This document shows positions 31,960 through 39,644 of a stretch of 44,269 nt of DNA, one piece after another. The position numbers and the translations under genes are program-made. Position 1 is the first letter of the stretch. Each line of letters opens with the position of its first letter. The stretch comes from a virus. The DNA is taken from IMG/VR virus record IMGVR_UViG_3300047509_000381, positions 1 through 44,269 of that record. One strand, given 5' to 3'. The notes beneath the pieces were generated by a model. It was not told the origin of the DNA, ran no database searches, and saw only the letters and a program-made list of their open reading frames with translations.

Positions 31960-32990
31960 TGCACCCTCCTCACAATATCTGGCGGCGTCTCAATCCCAAT
32001 ACCCGAATCAGGGCAGGCCGCTGCGATTTGCATGGGTGAAAAACTCTTGTAAGGCTCTCCGAGCGCCAGGGCGAGTTCGCGCCACGTTCTCCATTTCGGA
32101 TGCGCATGTTGTTTTTCCCAGTCTAATAGCGAATTTTTAATCATCGTGGCGAGGATGACGAGATTTCTCACAGGCGGCTGGATATCGCCCGCCTGGAAGC
32201 CCGCTAGCACCATGGTTGCTATATCCAGAGGGTTATGTGTACCAGTTTTGACCATCCTGATAATTGATTGCGTGGCCGAAGCGTCACGCGAGGTCGGGAT
32301 GCGAGCCAGCAATTGCACCGGCTGCGTTTCTTCCACGAATATCGGCAGCAAGAATGAATCGTCCAAATCCTCAACAAGACTGCAAAAATAATAATGTCGC
32401 TTGTTCGCGGGAACATCGAGAACCAACAGGTTGGCGCGCATCGTGTCGATATAGACTCGCCTGGTGGTTTGAACCAGCACAACGGCGCGCGTGTTGGTCA
32501 GCGATTCCACTGTCCCGCAATAGCCTTTGGTCTCGCCATCGATAATGCGAACAAACGACCCGATTTTCACAGCGGCACTGAGCTTTTCATGGCGTTGCTG
32601 GTCCTCAGCGATGAGGGTTTGAATGTATTCGTCTTGAACGATGATCGCGTTCTTGTAGCGGTACGCATTTTCATCGCTCATGACCAAGCCAAGCACGCCA
32701 GTGCATTGGCACAATCGTCCCAGCGCTACAGTATTGCGGGATCTCGCGAACATCATCGTGGATGCGGCCGTCTCGAAAATATCGAGATCGCGCTTCAACA
32801 TCGGACAGAACAATTCCACGGGGTCTTTTCGAAAAAGCACCGGAAGCTTATAGCAAAGCCTTTTTAACGTTGCTTCGACGGTGTGTTCTGTCGCGAATTC
32901 GACGCAATTCCACGCACGGCCTTTAAGCGCGGAAACGTCAAGATATTCAAGAATCAATGGATAGTGCGACTGCAAGGGATGGATAGCCAT
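31893..32990 (-). CDS. NusG/RfaH-like transcription elongation factor, 365 aa
   Basis: Residues about 40-130 follow the NGN domain. L-F-C-P-M-L-K-R-D (60-68) comes first, then R-S-R-N-T-V-A-L-G, then C-T-G-V-L-G-L-V (96-103) and a P/E-x2-Y-I-Q-T-L-I helix, as at the end of NGN domains. Residues 142-190 are a KOW domain (V-K-I-G-S-F-V-R-I-I-D-G, Y-C-G-T-V). About 170 extra C-terminal residues are unfamiliar. NusG paralogs bind RNA polymerase and reduce pausing or termination. An intrinsic terminator lies about 150 nt upstream of the gene, consistent with antitermination control of its own or late genes. The first residues overlap the 61-aa gene, so the start is uncertain. Confidence 0.65.
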   Translation of the reverse strand: MAIHPLQSHYPLILEYLDVSALKGRAWNCVEFATEHTVEATLKRLCYKLPVLFRKDPVELFCPMLKRDLDIFETAASTMMFARSRNTVALGRLCQCTGVLGLVMSDENAYRYKNAIIVQDEYIQTLIAEDQQRHEKLSAAVKIGSFVRIIDGETKGYCGTVESLTNTRAVVLVQTTRRVYIDTMRANLLVLDVPANKRHYYFCSLVEDLDDSFLLPIFVEETQPVQLLARIPTSRDASATQSIIRMVKTGTHNPLDIATMVLAGFQAGDIQPPVRNLVILATMIKNSLLDWEKQHAHPKWRTWRELALALGEPYKSFSPMQIAAACPDSGIGIETPPDIVRRVQCKRTKPASQFPQKKRSAKSSS

Positions 32991-33139
32991 CCAGGCGGAG
33001 GTCCGAGCATGAGGAACGCATTGAGCACGAGCTTATAATCTCCGCTGAAACTGACCACGCTCTTGAAATCTCCGCGCGGGGAGCTGACAGTCCCTTGACC
33101 AAACAAATGGTGCCAAACTACCGTGCCGCTTTTGAACAT
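32954..33139 (-). CDS. UvrD C-terminal Tudor-like small protein, 61 aa
   Basis: The product reads M-F-K-S-G-T-V-V-W-H-H-L-F-G-Q-G-T-V with a later V-V-S-F-S-G-D-Y-K-L-V-L. This is the pattern of the C-terminal Tudor-like domain of UvrD/PcrA helicases (G-x2-V-x-H-x2-F-G-x-G-x-V ... V-x-F), the part that contacts RNA polymerase. Here it stands alone. The ATG follows the U-tract of a terminator with no Shine-Dalgarno, so translation may depend on read-through. Its neighbour is NusG-like, so a joint effect on RNA polymerase is an attractive inference. Confidence 0.5.
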   Translation of the reverse strand: MFKSGTVVWHHLFGQGTVSSPRGDFKSVVSFSGDYKLVLNAFLMLGPPPGWLSIPCSRTIH

Positions 33140-33140
33140 T

Positions 33141-33176
33141 AAAAAATGCGGAGGGGATCAGGCCGAACCCCTCCGC
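33141..33176 (-). terminator. Intrinsic terminator directly ahead of the Tudor/NusG-like genes
   Basis: Minus-strand stem GCGGAGGGG/CCCCTCCGC (33168-33176 with 33148-33156), 11-nt loop, followed by ATTTTTT at 33147-33141. The next gene starts 2 nt beyond, so the terminator would block it unless transcription reads through. Confidence 0.85.
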
Positions 33177-33234
33177 CTACCCTATCACCTGAAACACAAC
33201 TGTAGATGTAATACTGCGTCGGGCGGAGTTTTAT

Positions 33235-33337
33235 AGAACGGGGCGACGCATGATGTGTGGGTGAACGCTTGTTCGGAGGCCGCCCCGTTCTTGCAGGCGA
33301 CGCACTATGTCAGGGTGTCGGACACCTTTCGGTCGCC
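33235..33337 (+). repeat. Stem-loop array F (2 units)
   Basis: Unit 1 has arms 33235-33245 and 33281-33291 (11 bp, AGAACGGGGCG). A 30-nt apical part (33248-33277) carries T-G-G-G-T-G at its positions 11-16. Unit 2 has arms 33296-33301 and 33332-33337 (GGCGAC/GTCGCC) with an exactly 30-nt loop carrying A-G-G-G-T-G at positions 11-16. The units are 4 bp apart and share architecture, but not stem sequence, with the arrays at 39.2-42.6 kb. Confidence 0.8.
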
Positions 33338-33372
33338 ATCACAACTTAGATGCCAACTCCAGCCGCACCCAC

Positions 33373-33669
33373 CTACTTGGGAGCTTTCCCGCCCAATATC
33401 TCAGGTAAACTTCCCGCGAGTCCCGCCAGGCCACCCCGCAGGTCCGCAGGAAGCTGTGATTCAGTAATCGACTTGGAGCGCGTCTCGTCGATAGCTCCGA
33501 TGAAAGAAAGACCCTCGGTAGCTAGAATAAATTCTTGCCCGACCCTTAGCCCTATTTGCTGACTGTCCGGCAGATTGAGTTGAATGTTTCCGTATTCTCC
33601 CGCAAGTTGCACAAGCAGTTTACCAGTGGTAACTGTCGTGACGGCCTTGACCGCGAATTTCATTTTCAT
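33373..33669 (-). CDS. Hypothetical small beta protein, 98 aa
   Basis: GGAGAGGGAATTT precedes the ATG at 33669. Residues 1-60 are alternating beta strands (F-A-V-K-A-V-T-T-V-T-T-G-K-L-L-V-Q-L, then N-I-Q-L-N-L-P). The C-terminal 40 are Gly/Leu/Pro-rich. No family is recognised. It lies between the iteron cluster and stem-loop array F. Confidence 0.55.
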   Translation of the reverse strand: MKMKFAVKAVTTVTTGKLLVQLAGEYGNIQLNLPDSQQIGLRVGQEFILATEGLSFIGAIDETRSKSITESQLPADLRGGLAGLAGSLPEILGGKAPK

Positions 33670-33989
33670 AAATTCCCTCTCCTACCAGACTGTACATCAA
33701 TTTTCGGGGAGTATCCCTCGTGTGTCAACTCCGCCGGAAAGGTTGGGGCTGTATCCTCGCTTCGCGCCCACGGTTCCGGCGAGGGAAAGAAGTGTCACCA
33801 GAAGTGTCACCAAATGGGGTGGTGACACTTCTTTTTGGCGTAAGTCCAACGTTCGCAAGACCTTCGCCAAGTGTCACCAATTTTCCCTATAAATGTGCTA
33901 AAAAATATCCCATTTTATCGATACTAATAATGAGGTTTAGCTGGGCTTTTCCGATGCAGTGCATAGATAAGGTGACATGGTGACACTTC
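33670..33989. other. Candidate replication origin: iterons plus AT-rich stretch
   Basis: Non-coding DNA between the primase/helicase gene and the 98-aa gene. It contains at least five copies of GAAGTGTCACCA or its complement. A 55-nt AT-rich block (about 33880-33945) lies between copies four and five. Closely spaced iterons flanking an AT-rich unwinding region and adjacent to a replicative primase/helicase are the usual signs of an origin, although an operator cluster is an alternative. A separate 8-bp inverted repeat lies at 33732-33739 and 33774-33781. Confidence 0.6.
33789..33989. repeat. 12-bp iterons GAAGTGTCACCA
   Basis: Exact copies lie at 33789-33800 and 33801-33812 (tandem, plus strand), and at 33820-33831 and 33978-33989 (minus strand). 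An 11-bp match lies at 33869-33879 (plus), and a partial GGTGACAT at 33971-33978. The first and third copies face each other as an inverted pair. Confidence 0.9.
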
Positions 33990-36131
33990 TCATTCCCCGC
34001 CTATGAGCATGATCATTTTCGTCGCCCGCCCTTCGCCCACAGTGGCGCTCCCGAACTCGATCACCTCCCGCGACTTGAGGCTCAGCAGCACCCGCTGCAA
34101 CGTTGCCGACCCATAACGATCAAGATGATGCTTCCGGCTGAACGCGCGGAAACTGATAGGCACGTCCACGCCGACTTCCTCCAGCCCCCGCAAAACGGTC
34201 TGGGTGCACCTCGCCTCCAGCGAGTTCTCAGCGATGCCAGGGCGGTAGCGGCGCCGCAGCCGTTGTTGGTATTCCGCGAGCATTAGCCCGAGGCTCATAT
34301 CATCCTTCGTCACCGGCGAAGTCCAAACGTCATCCGCCCTCACCCCAGGTATCTCGCTCCGCCCAGCGGTGAGCCGGTCGGCCTTGCGGTTTTCTGCGCT
34401 GCAGATGAGGATGGCCGCCCGCAATCCCAATTCCCCGAGGTTCTTCCGTTCCTTCAGGTCTTCCTGCATCCAATCCGTTTTCATTTGCGCCACATTGTCC
34501 GGCAGCGAAATGCTGGACTGCGGGCGCAGCTCCACAGGATCCGCCACCCAGTTGTCGCGGCCCACCCAATTGTCGGGTCCGTCAGCGAAAAGCATCCTGC
34601 GAAAGAACCCGTTGATTGTGGACTTGCCGAACAGCTCTGCGAACTCCGCTGGCGAATCCACCGTCAACCCCATCAGCAAGCTGACCTTCGCGTAGCAGCG
34701 CATTTCATGCTGCCCGACTTTCTTGCCGTAATGCGACTGGTAAAAGAGTTGATTGAACGCATAGCACAGGCCGGAATTTTCAATGTTATTTTTCGACAAT
34801 AAATTTGCGCCCTCGTCCTGATATAAGAGCGTCGCCTTTGGGACGCGCAATTCCTCGGTGAGGTCCGCGACTTTCACCCCGCCCAACACCAGCAGGAGGC
34901 TGTTGTCGCTTATGATCAGATCGTCGCGCACGGCTTCGCGGTCGTTGTAGATGAAAGTTTCCCTCGCCCGCTGCGCGACCAGGCTCTTGCCGCCGCCCGA
35001 TTCCGCAAGGTTCGTACAAAAAATATTAGTCGGCAGGCTCCCGACGTAGGGCACGCCCTGGCCCGCGTAATACGCGAGCGCGGAAAGGAAGCTCCATGCC
35101 GGAGGCCCTTCGAACGTGCGCGCCACTTTCCCAAGTTTGCAGTCCATGAGATCCCTCGGGAAAGGGATCTCATTGCCCGCATACACGCGCGATTCCGTTT
35201 TCACATTTGGGGCTTCTGGCTCTTCCGTCGCCGGCTTCTCCATTGCCGCCTGCGCGGCGGTCCCGTCCACGTTGCCGCGCGGCTTCGTCCATTCCGAGAT
35301 ATCTGGCGGCGCTTCCACGGCGGCGCGGAAATCCTCCCACACGAAATGCAGGCATGAGTGATGCTGGCATTTGAAATCCAGTCCCAGATGGTCGGCCACC
35401 AGTATCGCGGCGCTCGAATCATTGCCGGTTCCAAGCGTGTGGTTGTGCTCGTTGAAACACCGCACATACATCTTGTATCCACGCTGCTCTTCCGGCGCCA
35501 CGTAGTCCAGCCAGCCGCTGCGCGTTTCCCACGGATTCGCCGCCAGGAACCCGTCAACATATTCCCGCTGCTCTGTGGCGAAACCCTCGGTTTTGAATTC
35601 CGCGACAGGCCGCTCCTTGCCCTTCGTTTCACGCGAGCCGAGGTATTCAACCAGCCAATCCGGCGCCTGAACTATTGGCATCCCGTTCGATTTGTATTCT
35701 TTCCCGCTCGGATGGATGCTTCCTGCCGCCACCACATAGCGGTTATTGACCTGCCACTGCCCGCGCCCTTTTATGGCGCCGTTCTTCATTTTGCGGCTGG
35801 CGTCGGTCTGTAGGAAATAATAATGGAACGCGCCCCCGCCGACGCGGCCGCTTTCGACGATCAATGTCATCGGCATCTTGTGGCCGGTGTCGCGCTCAAT
35901 CTCCAGAATCAGCTCGATGCAATCCACGTCGAGCATCCAGACGGTTTCGTATTTTGCGATGCACCCGCAGTTGTCGTCTGGATGGGCTTGGCTCCATTCC
36001 AGTATCTGCGTTTCGCTTGCCATCTCCATTTTTTGGAAGTTCTTCCAGTAGGCGTCCTTGCTTCGGACTTCCAACGGTATCACGTGGATGCCTAGCCTTA
36101 GCATCGGCAATGCGCGTTCTGCGAAATTCAC
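33990..36131 (-). CDS. Bifunctional primase-polymerase / helicase-like ATPase, 713 aa
   Basis: The N-terminal prim-pol (archaeo-eukaryotic primase) domain shows catalytic L-D-V-D (67-70), S-G-R-V-G-G-G-A-F-H-Y-Y-F (94-106) with H103, and A-A-G-S-I-H-P-S-G (135-143). A Cys/His-rich linker (C225, C255, H257, C260, H262) probably binds zinc. The ATPase half has Walker A E-S-G-G-G-K-S (377-383) and Walker B L-L-Y-Q-D-E (435-440), as in DUF3987-type helicase domains. The start is GTG at 36131. It would prime and unwind phage DNA. The iteron cluster lies directly behind it, and the polymerase genes lie on the other side of a divergent promoter region. Confidence 0.82.
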   Translation of the reverse strand: MNFAERALPMLRLGIHVIPLEVRSKDAYWKNFQKMEMASETQILEWSQAHPDDNCGCIAKYETVWMLDVDCIELILEIERDTGHKMPMTLIVESGRVGGGAFHYYFLQTDASRKMKNGAIKGRGQWQVNNRYVVAAGSIHPSGKEYKSNGMPIVQAPDWLVEYLGSRETKGKERPVAEFKTEGFATEQREYVDGFLAANPWETRSGWLDYVAPEEQRGYKMYVRCFNEHNHTLGTGNDSSAAILVADHLGLDFKCQHHSCLHFVWEDFRAAVEAPPDISEWTKPRGNVDGTAAQAAMEKPATEEPEAPNVKTESRVYAGNEIPFPRDLMDCKLGKVARTFEGPPAWSFLSALAYYAGQGVPYVGSLPTNIFCTNLAESGGGKSLVAQRARETFIYNDREAVRDDLIISDNSLLLVLGGVKVADLTEELRVPKATLLYQDEGANLLSKNNIENSGLCYAFNQLFYQSHYGKKVGQHEMRCYAKVSLLMGLTVDSPAEFAELFGKSTINGFFRRMLFADGPDNWVGRDNWVADPVELRPQSSISLPDNVAQMKTDWMQEDLKERKNLGELGLRAAILICSAENRKADRLTAGRSEIPGVRADDVWTSPVTKDDMSLGLMLAEYQQRLRRRYRPGIAENSLEARCTQTVLRGLEEVGVDVPISFRAFSRKHHLDRYGSATLQRVLLSLKSREVIEFGSATVGEGRATKMIMLIGGE

Positions 36132-36534
36132 TCTTATTGTCCTTACGGGCGAGACTGGTCGGCGGAAACTTGCCGCGCCTCACGGTCGCCCGTTGGAGCG
36201 GGCGAGCACTGTCGTAATACTCTGCGGCGTCCCCGAATTCGTTTTCGGAATCGGAAAACTGTACTTCGGTACAGGCAAAGGCCGCGCGGAAAACCTGTAC
36301 GAAATAGTTTAAAAAACATTCAGAAAATTCCTCGGCACTTTGCGGGCACGCAGTATTTGGTTTGCAGAGCGCGTCCAAGAAGCCCCCGCACTTCGGTGCA
36401 CCAGGGTGATTTGGGCCGGAGGCTCACTGCGAAAGTGGTGAGTCTCCCTCACGGAGACCTCTTTCGTGCAGACACTCTCGTGAGCGCGGAGATTGGTCCC
36501 GCCCGCATGACAACTAAACGACCTAGAGAAACGT
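36132..36534. other. Divergent promoter region between primase and SSB/polymerase genes
   Basis: No well-supported gene lies here. Promoters for both directions must lie in it. It contains the palindrome at 36259-36274, an 8-bp inverted repeat at 36145-36152/36186-36193, and several smaller hairpins between 36341 and 36484. One of these (36341-36347 with 36382-36390) resembles the phage's stem-loop units but has a 34-nt loop and a bulge. A 12-codon leader-type ORF runs from 36508 across the start of the next gene. Confidence 0.5.
36259..36274. promoter_or_regulatory. Palindrome CTGTAC-TTCG-GTACAG
   Basis: A perfect 16-bp inverted repeat in the divergent intergenic region. As DNA it fits CTGT-N8-ACAG, the spacing of the Escherichia coli LexA operator. 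As RNA on the plus strand it is a 6-bp stem closed by a stable UUCG tetraloop. Either reading is possible. Confidence 0.55.
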
Positions 36535-37284
36535 ATGCCCTTTGAAATTCCAGATGATGATTTGAACGCAGATGATTTGAAATCAGCAGTTCCGCCGCAG
36601 TTCAACACAGCGCCAAAACCAAACGGGAAAACGACGGGGAAAGTTCCTTCCACGCCGCCCGTGAACCCAACAGCAAAAAACCCCGTCATCAAATGGGGAG
36701 ACAGCCGAATCCAAGCTGGCGATGGCCTGCTTCGCCTCAAGAGCACGACGGAGCGCGCCCTGCGTTTCACGCTGGTTCCTGGCGTGGACCCTGTCAGCAA
36801 CCTCACCCATTACGTCGCGGTGGGCCAGAAAAAAGGGATGTTTGTTTGCCCTGGCGAGGCGGGATGCGTGCTTTGCCCCCGCGAATACGCCAAGTGGAAC
36901 ACCGTGGTTCTGGTCGCCGGTTACAACAACGCTGACGCCGCTGGGAAGCTGGCTGCGGGCGTGAAGCCGGAATACACCATCGGTTACATTTCCCTCTCTC
37001 CGACACATTTCAAGACCTTGTCGGACGCCACCGAAACTGCCGGGGTTTTTGATATCGATTGGATTCAAACCTCGGATGGCAAGCGTTTCAATTACCGCGC
37101 CATGACCTCCTCGCGTTACCGCCAGGCAGGTGATGAAGCGGCCCTCATCAAGCTCGCGCAGCCTTTCATCGCGCGCCTGAACGGCAAAGTGGGACGGACC
37201 ATCTCCGCGCTCGATCTGAAGGCCATGGTAGCCGGTGGCCCTACGATTGAGAGCGGGCTGGGGTCGCCGGAGGACGACGAGTAA
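36535..37284 (+). CDS. Probable single-stranded DNA-binding protein, 249 aa
   Basis: After a disordered 45-residue acidic/Pro-rich N-terminus, the product has a beta-rich central domain with K-K-G-M-F-V-C-P-G-E-A-G-C-V-L-C (about 99-114). This is a Cys cluster like the zinc site in T4-type SSBs. It is followed by W-N-T-V-V-L-V-A-G-Y-N, strand segments and an acidic C-terminus ending E-D-D-E, as in SSBs that recruit partners through an acidic tail. It is the first gene of a two-gene unit with DNA polymerase, only the stop codon separating them. Function inferred from these traits. Confidence 0.6.
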   Translation: MPFEIPDDDLNADDLKSAVPPQFNTAPKPNGKTTGKVPSTPPVNPTAKNPVIKWGDSRIQAGDGLLRLKSTTERALRFTLVPGVDPVSNLTHYVAVGQKKGMFVCPGEAGCVLCPREYAKWNTVVLVAGYNNADAAGKLAAGVKPEYTIGYISLSPTHFKTLSDATETAGVFDIDWIQTSDGKRFNYRAMTSSRYRQAGDEAALIKLAQPFIARLNGKVGRTISALDLKAMVAGGPTIESGLGSPEDDE

Positions 37285-39225
37285 GTGCTGCTCCATATAG
37301 ATGTTGAGACCCTCAGTGAGGCCGACCTTAAAAAAGTCGGCCTTGCTGCCTATGCCGCCCATCCTTCGACAAAAATAATAATGTTGGCTTACGCCACGGA
37401 CGACGGCCCAGTCCAGCAGTGGCAGGCGCACCAAGGCCCGATGCCCGATGATCTGCAGGCGATGCTGCTGAACCCCGCGATCACCAAGATTGGATGGAAC
37501 GTGACATTCGAGCGAGCGTTGCTCGCTTCCACCCTCGGGATAGTCCTTCCGCTCAAATCCTGTTTCGATACCATGTGCCACAGCCGGTATCTCGGCTACC
37601 CCGGCGCGCTCGACGCCGCCAGCCGCGTGTTGGGCTTGGGTGACGCGGGAAAAATGAAAGAAGGAAAGCAGCTCATGAAGCTGTTTTCCATCTTGACCAA
37701 GGCCACCGAGAAAAAACCGGCGCACTTCAAGAATCATGAAACGAATCCCGTCGAATGGGAAACCTATCTCCAGTACAACCGCCAGGACGTTTCCGCCGAG
37801 CGCGCCTGCGCGCACCGGCTCAATGAGATCGGCGAATTCCCCGCGTCCGAATACCAAGTCTGGATTCTCGACCAGCTCATAAACAATCGCGGCCTGACAC
37901 TCGATGAAACATTCATCGCGAATGCCCGCCGCCTCACGAAAGGCGAAGTCGAGGAGATTGTCCAAAAGATCAAAGCGATCACCAGCGTCGCCAATCCCAA
38001 CAGCGGCCAGCAGATGCGAAAGTGGTTCGCGGCGCAAAGCTACGCCATGAAGAGCCTCGACAAGCCCCACGTGGAGGCCGCGCTGAACGACGCGAAGTTG
38101 CCGGCTCCGTGCCGCGAAGTGTTTTTGCTTAAGCAGCGCCAGGGCGGGAGCGCCAGCTCGAAGCTTGTGTCCATCGCCGAGCGCGCCCACGGCGGTCGGC
38201 TCCAGGGCCAATTTGTTTATTTTGGCGCGCACACGGGCCGTTGGGCGAGTTGGGGCGTCAACATTCAAAATTTGCTGCGCCCCACGCCGAGGGTGAAAAA
38301 ATTGACGGCCGAAATCACCAACGCGATTCTGTGCGGCGACGACCTCGGCATGCTGGGAATTCCCGTGGTGGAAGCGGTCAGCGGCGTCCTGCGGAGCTGC
38401 TTCCGCGCGCCGTCCGGCAGCCGGTATCTCATCAGCGATTTGGCTCAAGTTGAAAATCGCGTTCTGTCTTGGTTTTCCAACTGCGTGAACATGCTCAAGA
38501 TTTACGAGGATGGCAGATGCGCGTACAAGACTTTCGCGTGCCTGATGTACAACAAGCTTTACGACGAGATCACCGCCGACGAGCGGCAGCGCGCCAAGGC
38601 GCCGGTATTGGGCTGCGGCTTCGGCATGGGTTCCAAGCGCCTCGCGGCCTACGCGCGCAACATGGGCATTGATATGAGCGAGGAAGAGGCGCAGGTCTAT
38701 GTCGAATTGTTCCGCGCAACGTATCCCGAGATTCCGGATTTTTGGTACAACCTGGGCGCGGCGGCGATGCAAGCGGTGCAGGATTTTTGCGTCTTGCGGT
38801 TGGGAAAGCTGCGCATCGACGGATCTCAGCCGGAGATGCTGAGAATCATTCTCCCGTCTGGCCGCGCGCTCCATTACGTGAAGCCGATGGTGATCGAGGA
38901 CCCTGATTGGGCCGGAAAGTCCATCCTGGTTTACGAAGGCATGGGCAAGGCTTGGGGAGTTGTAAAAACTCGCGGCGCGAAAATTGTCGAAAATGTTGTG
39001 CAGGCGGCGAGCAGGGATTTGCTGGTGAACGCCATGATGCGCGCCCATAAATTGGGGTATCCCCTCGTTTTGCATTGTCATGACGAACTGGTTGCCCAGC
39101 TCGCGCATTCATCGCCGCTCACGTTGGAAGGTTTCAATTCTTGCATGACCGATGTTCCCGCGTGGGCCACCGGATTGCCCATCGGAGCCGAGGGATTTGA
39201 ATCCGAATTCTACCGGAAAAACTAG
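37285..39225 (+). CDS. Family A DNA polymerase with 3'-5' exonuclease, 646 aa
   Basis: The N-terminal exonuclease has I-D-V-E-T-L (5-10), N-V-T-F-E-R (72-77, Glu in place of the usual Asp) and Y-N-R-Q-D (164-168). The polymerase part has T-G-R-W-A-S (317-322), motif A D-L-A-Q-V-E-N-R-V-L-S-W-F (385-397), motif B R-x2-K-x4-G-x2-F-G-M-G (435-449) and motif C H-C-H-D-E (597-601). T7-like polymerases of this size replicate the phage genome. Motif A reads E-N-R instead of the usual E-L-R. The start is GTG, next to the stop of the SSB-like gene. A long stem-loop begins at its stop codon. Confidence 0.93.
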   Translation: MLLHIDVETLSEADLKKVGLAAYAAHPSTKIIMLAYATDDGPVQQWQAHQGPMPDDLQAMLLNPAITKIGWNVTFERALLASTLGIVLPLKSCFDTMCHSRYLGYPGALDAASRVLGLGDAGKMKEGKQLMKLFSILTKATEKKPAHFKNHETNPVEWETYLQYNRQDVSAERACAHRLNEIGEFPASEYQVWILDQLINNRGLTLDETFIANARRLTKGEVEEIVQKIKAITSVANPNSGQQMRKWFAAQSYAMKSLDKPHVEAALNDAKLPAPCREVFLLKQRQGGSASSKLVSIAERAHGGRLQGQFVYFGAHTGRWASWGVNIQNLLRPTPRVKKLTAEITNAILCGDDLGMLGIPVVEAVSGVLRSCFRAPSGSRYLISDLAQVENRVLSWFSNCVNMLKIYEDGRCAYKTFACLMYNKLYDEITADERQRAKAPVLGCGFGMGSKRLAAYARNMGIDMSEEEAQVYVELFRATYPEIPDFWYNLGAAAMQAVQDFCVLRLGKLRIDGSQPEMLRIILPSGRALHYVKPMVIEDPDWAGKSILVYEGMGKAWGVVKTRGAKIVENVVQAASRDLLVNAMMRAHKLGYPLVLHCHDELVAQLAHSSPLTLEGFNSCMTDVPAWATGLPIGAEGFESEFYRKN

Positions 39226-39327
39226 CTGGGGCGACGCCATCAACATGGTCGTCGGGGCCAAAATGGTCGCCCCAGCTTTTATCTGGCGACGCGAGCGAAT
39301 TGGGTGGCGTACGGGCCACAGTCGCCA
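39224..39327 (+). repeat. Stem-loop array C (2 units)
   Basis: Unit 1 has perfect 12-bp arms 39224-39235/39266-39277 (AGCTGGGGCGAC) and a 30-nt loop with T-G-G-T-C-G at positions 11-16. A T-run follows, so it may also terminate the polymerase unit. Unit 2 has arms 39284-39290/39321-39327 (TGGCGAC/GTCGCCA) and a 30-nt loop with T-G-G-G-T-G at positions 11-16. Confidence 0.85.
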
Positions 39328-39333
39328 AACTCA

Positions 39334-39624
39334 TCAGTTCTCAACCTCCACAGTGGCGCCCTTCGAGCGGTCCATCGTCCTGCACACTTCGCGGTATTCT
39401 TTGTCCTGGTAGCTTTTGCGGTTCAAATACACTCGGTACCTTGTATTGGTTGCCGGGTCGGTGAAGCCGATTGCTCGGTTGTCGGACGGCGCGTGGCCGC
39501 AGGGCATGTCGAATTTAGACAACCCGAAGAACACGCTGCCGTTGGCCGTTCCCCCGACAGCGTTTCTCACGAACGCCTGGGTGTCGGCGGTCGCCTCGGC
39601 ATAAATGATTTCAACGTATTTCAT
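39334..39624 (-). CDS. Hypothetical early protein, 96 aa
   Basis: A strong AAAGGAG lies 5 nt before the ATG. The product is mixed alpha/beta with M-K-Y-V-E-I-I-Y-A-E-A at the start and R-Y-R-V-Y-L-N-R-K-S-Y-Q-D-K-E-Y near the end. No family is recognised. It is framed by stem-loop array C at its 3' side and array B at its 5' side. Confidence 0.6.
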   Translation of the reverse strand: MKYVEIIYAEATADTQAFVRNAVGGTANGSVFFGLSKFDMPCGHAPSDNRAIGFTDPATNTRYRVYLNRKSYQDKEYREVCRTMDRSKGATVEVEN

Positions 39625-39644
39625 AATTCTCCTTTTGAAAACCA

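Noticed and set aside
35896-36378. 160-codon minus-strand frame upstream of the primase
   Set aside because: It overlaps the primase gene by 236 nt in another frame and has no RBS. The first 70 codons read moderately well, so a leader peptide cannot be excluded.
36583-39108. 841-codon minus-strand open frame opposite SSB and DNA polymerase
   Set aside because: It lies on the opposite strand of a polymerase with all catalytic motifs. Its His/Arg/Ala-rich composition is that of a mirrored GC-rich gene.
39224-39277. Simple rho-independent terminators as the explanation for the stem-loop family
   Set aside because: A few units have T-runs and may terminate, but 30-nt loops with a positioned core, tandem packing and many units without T-runs are not explained by termination.
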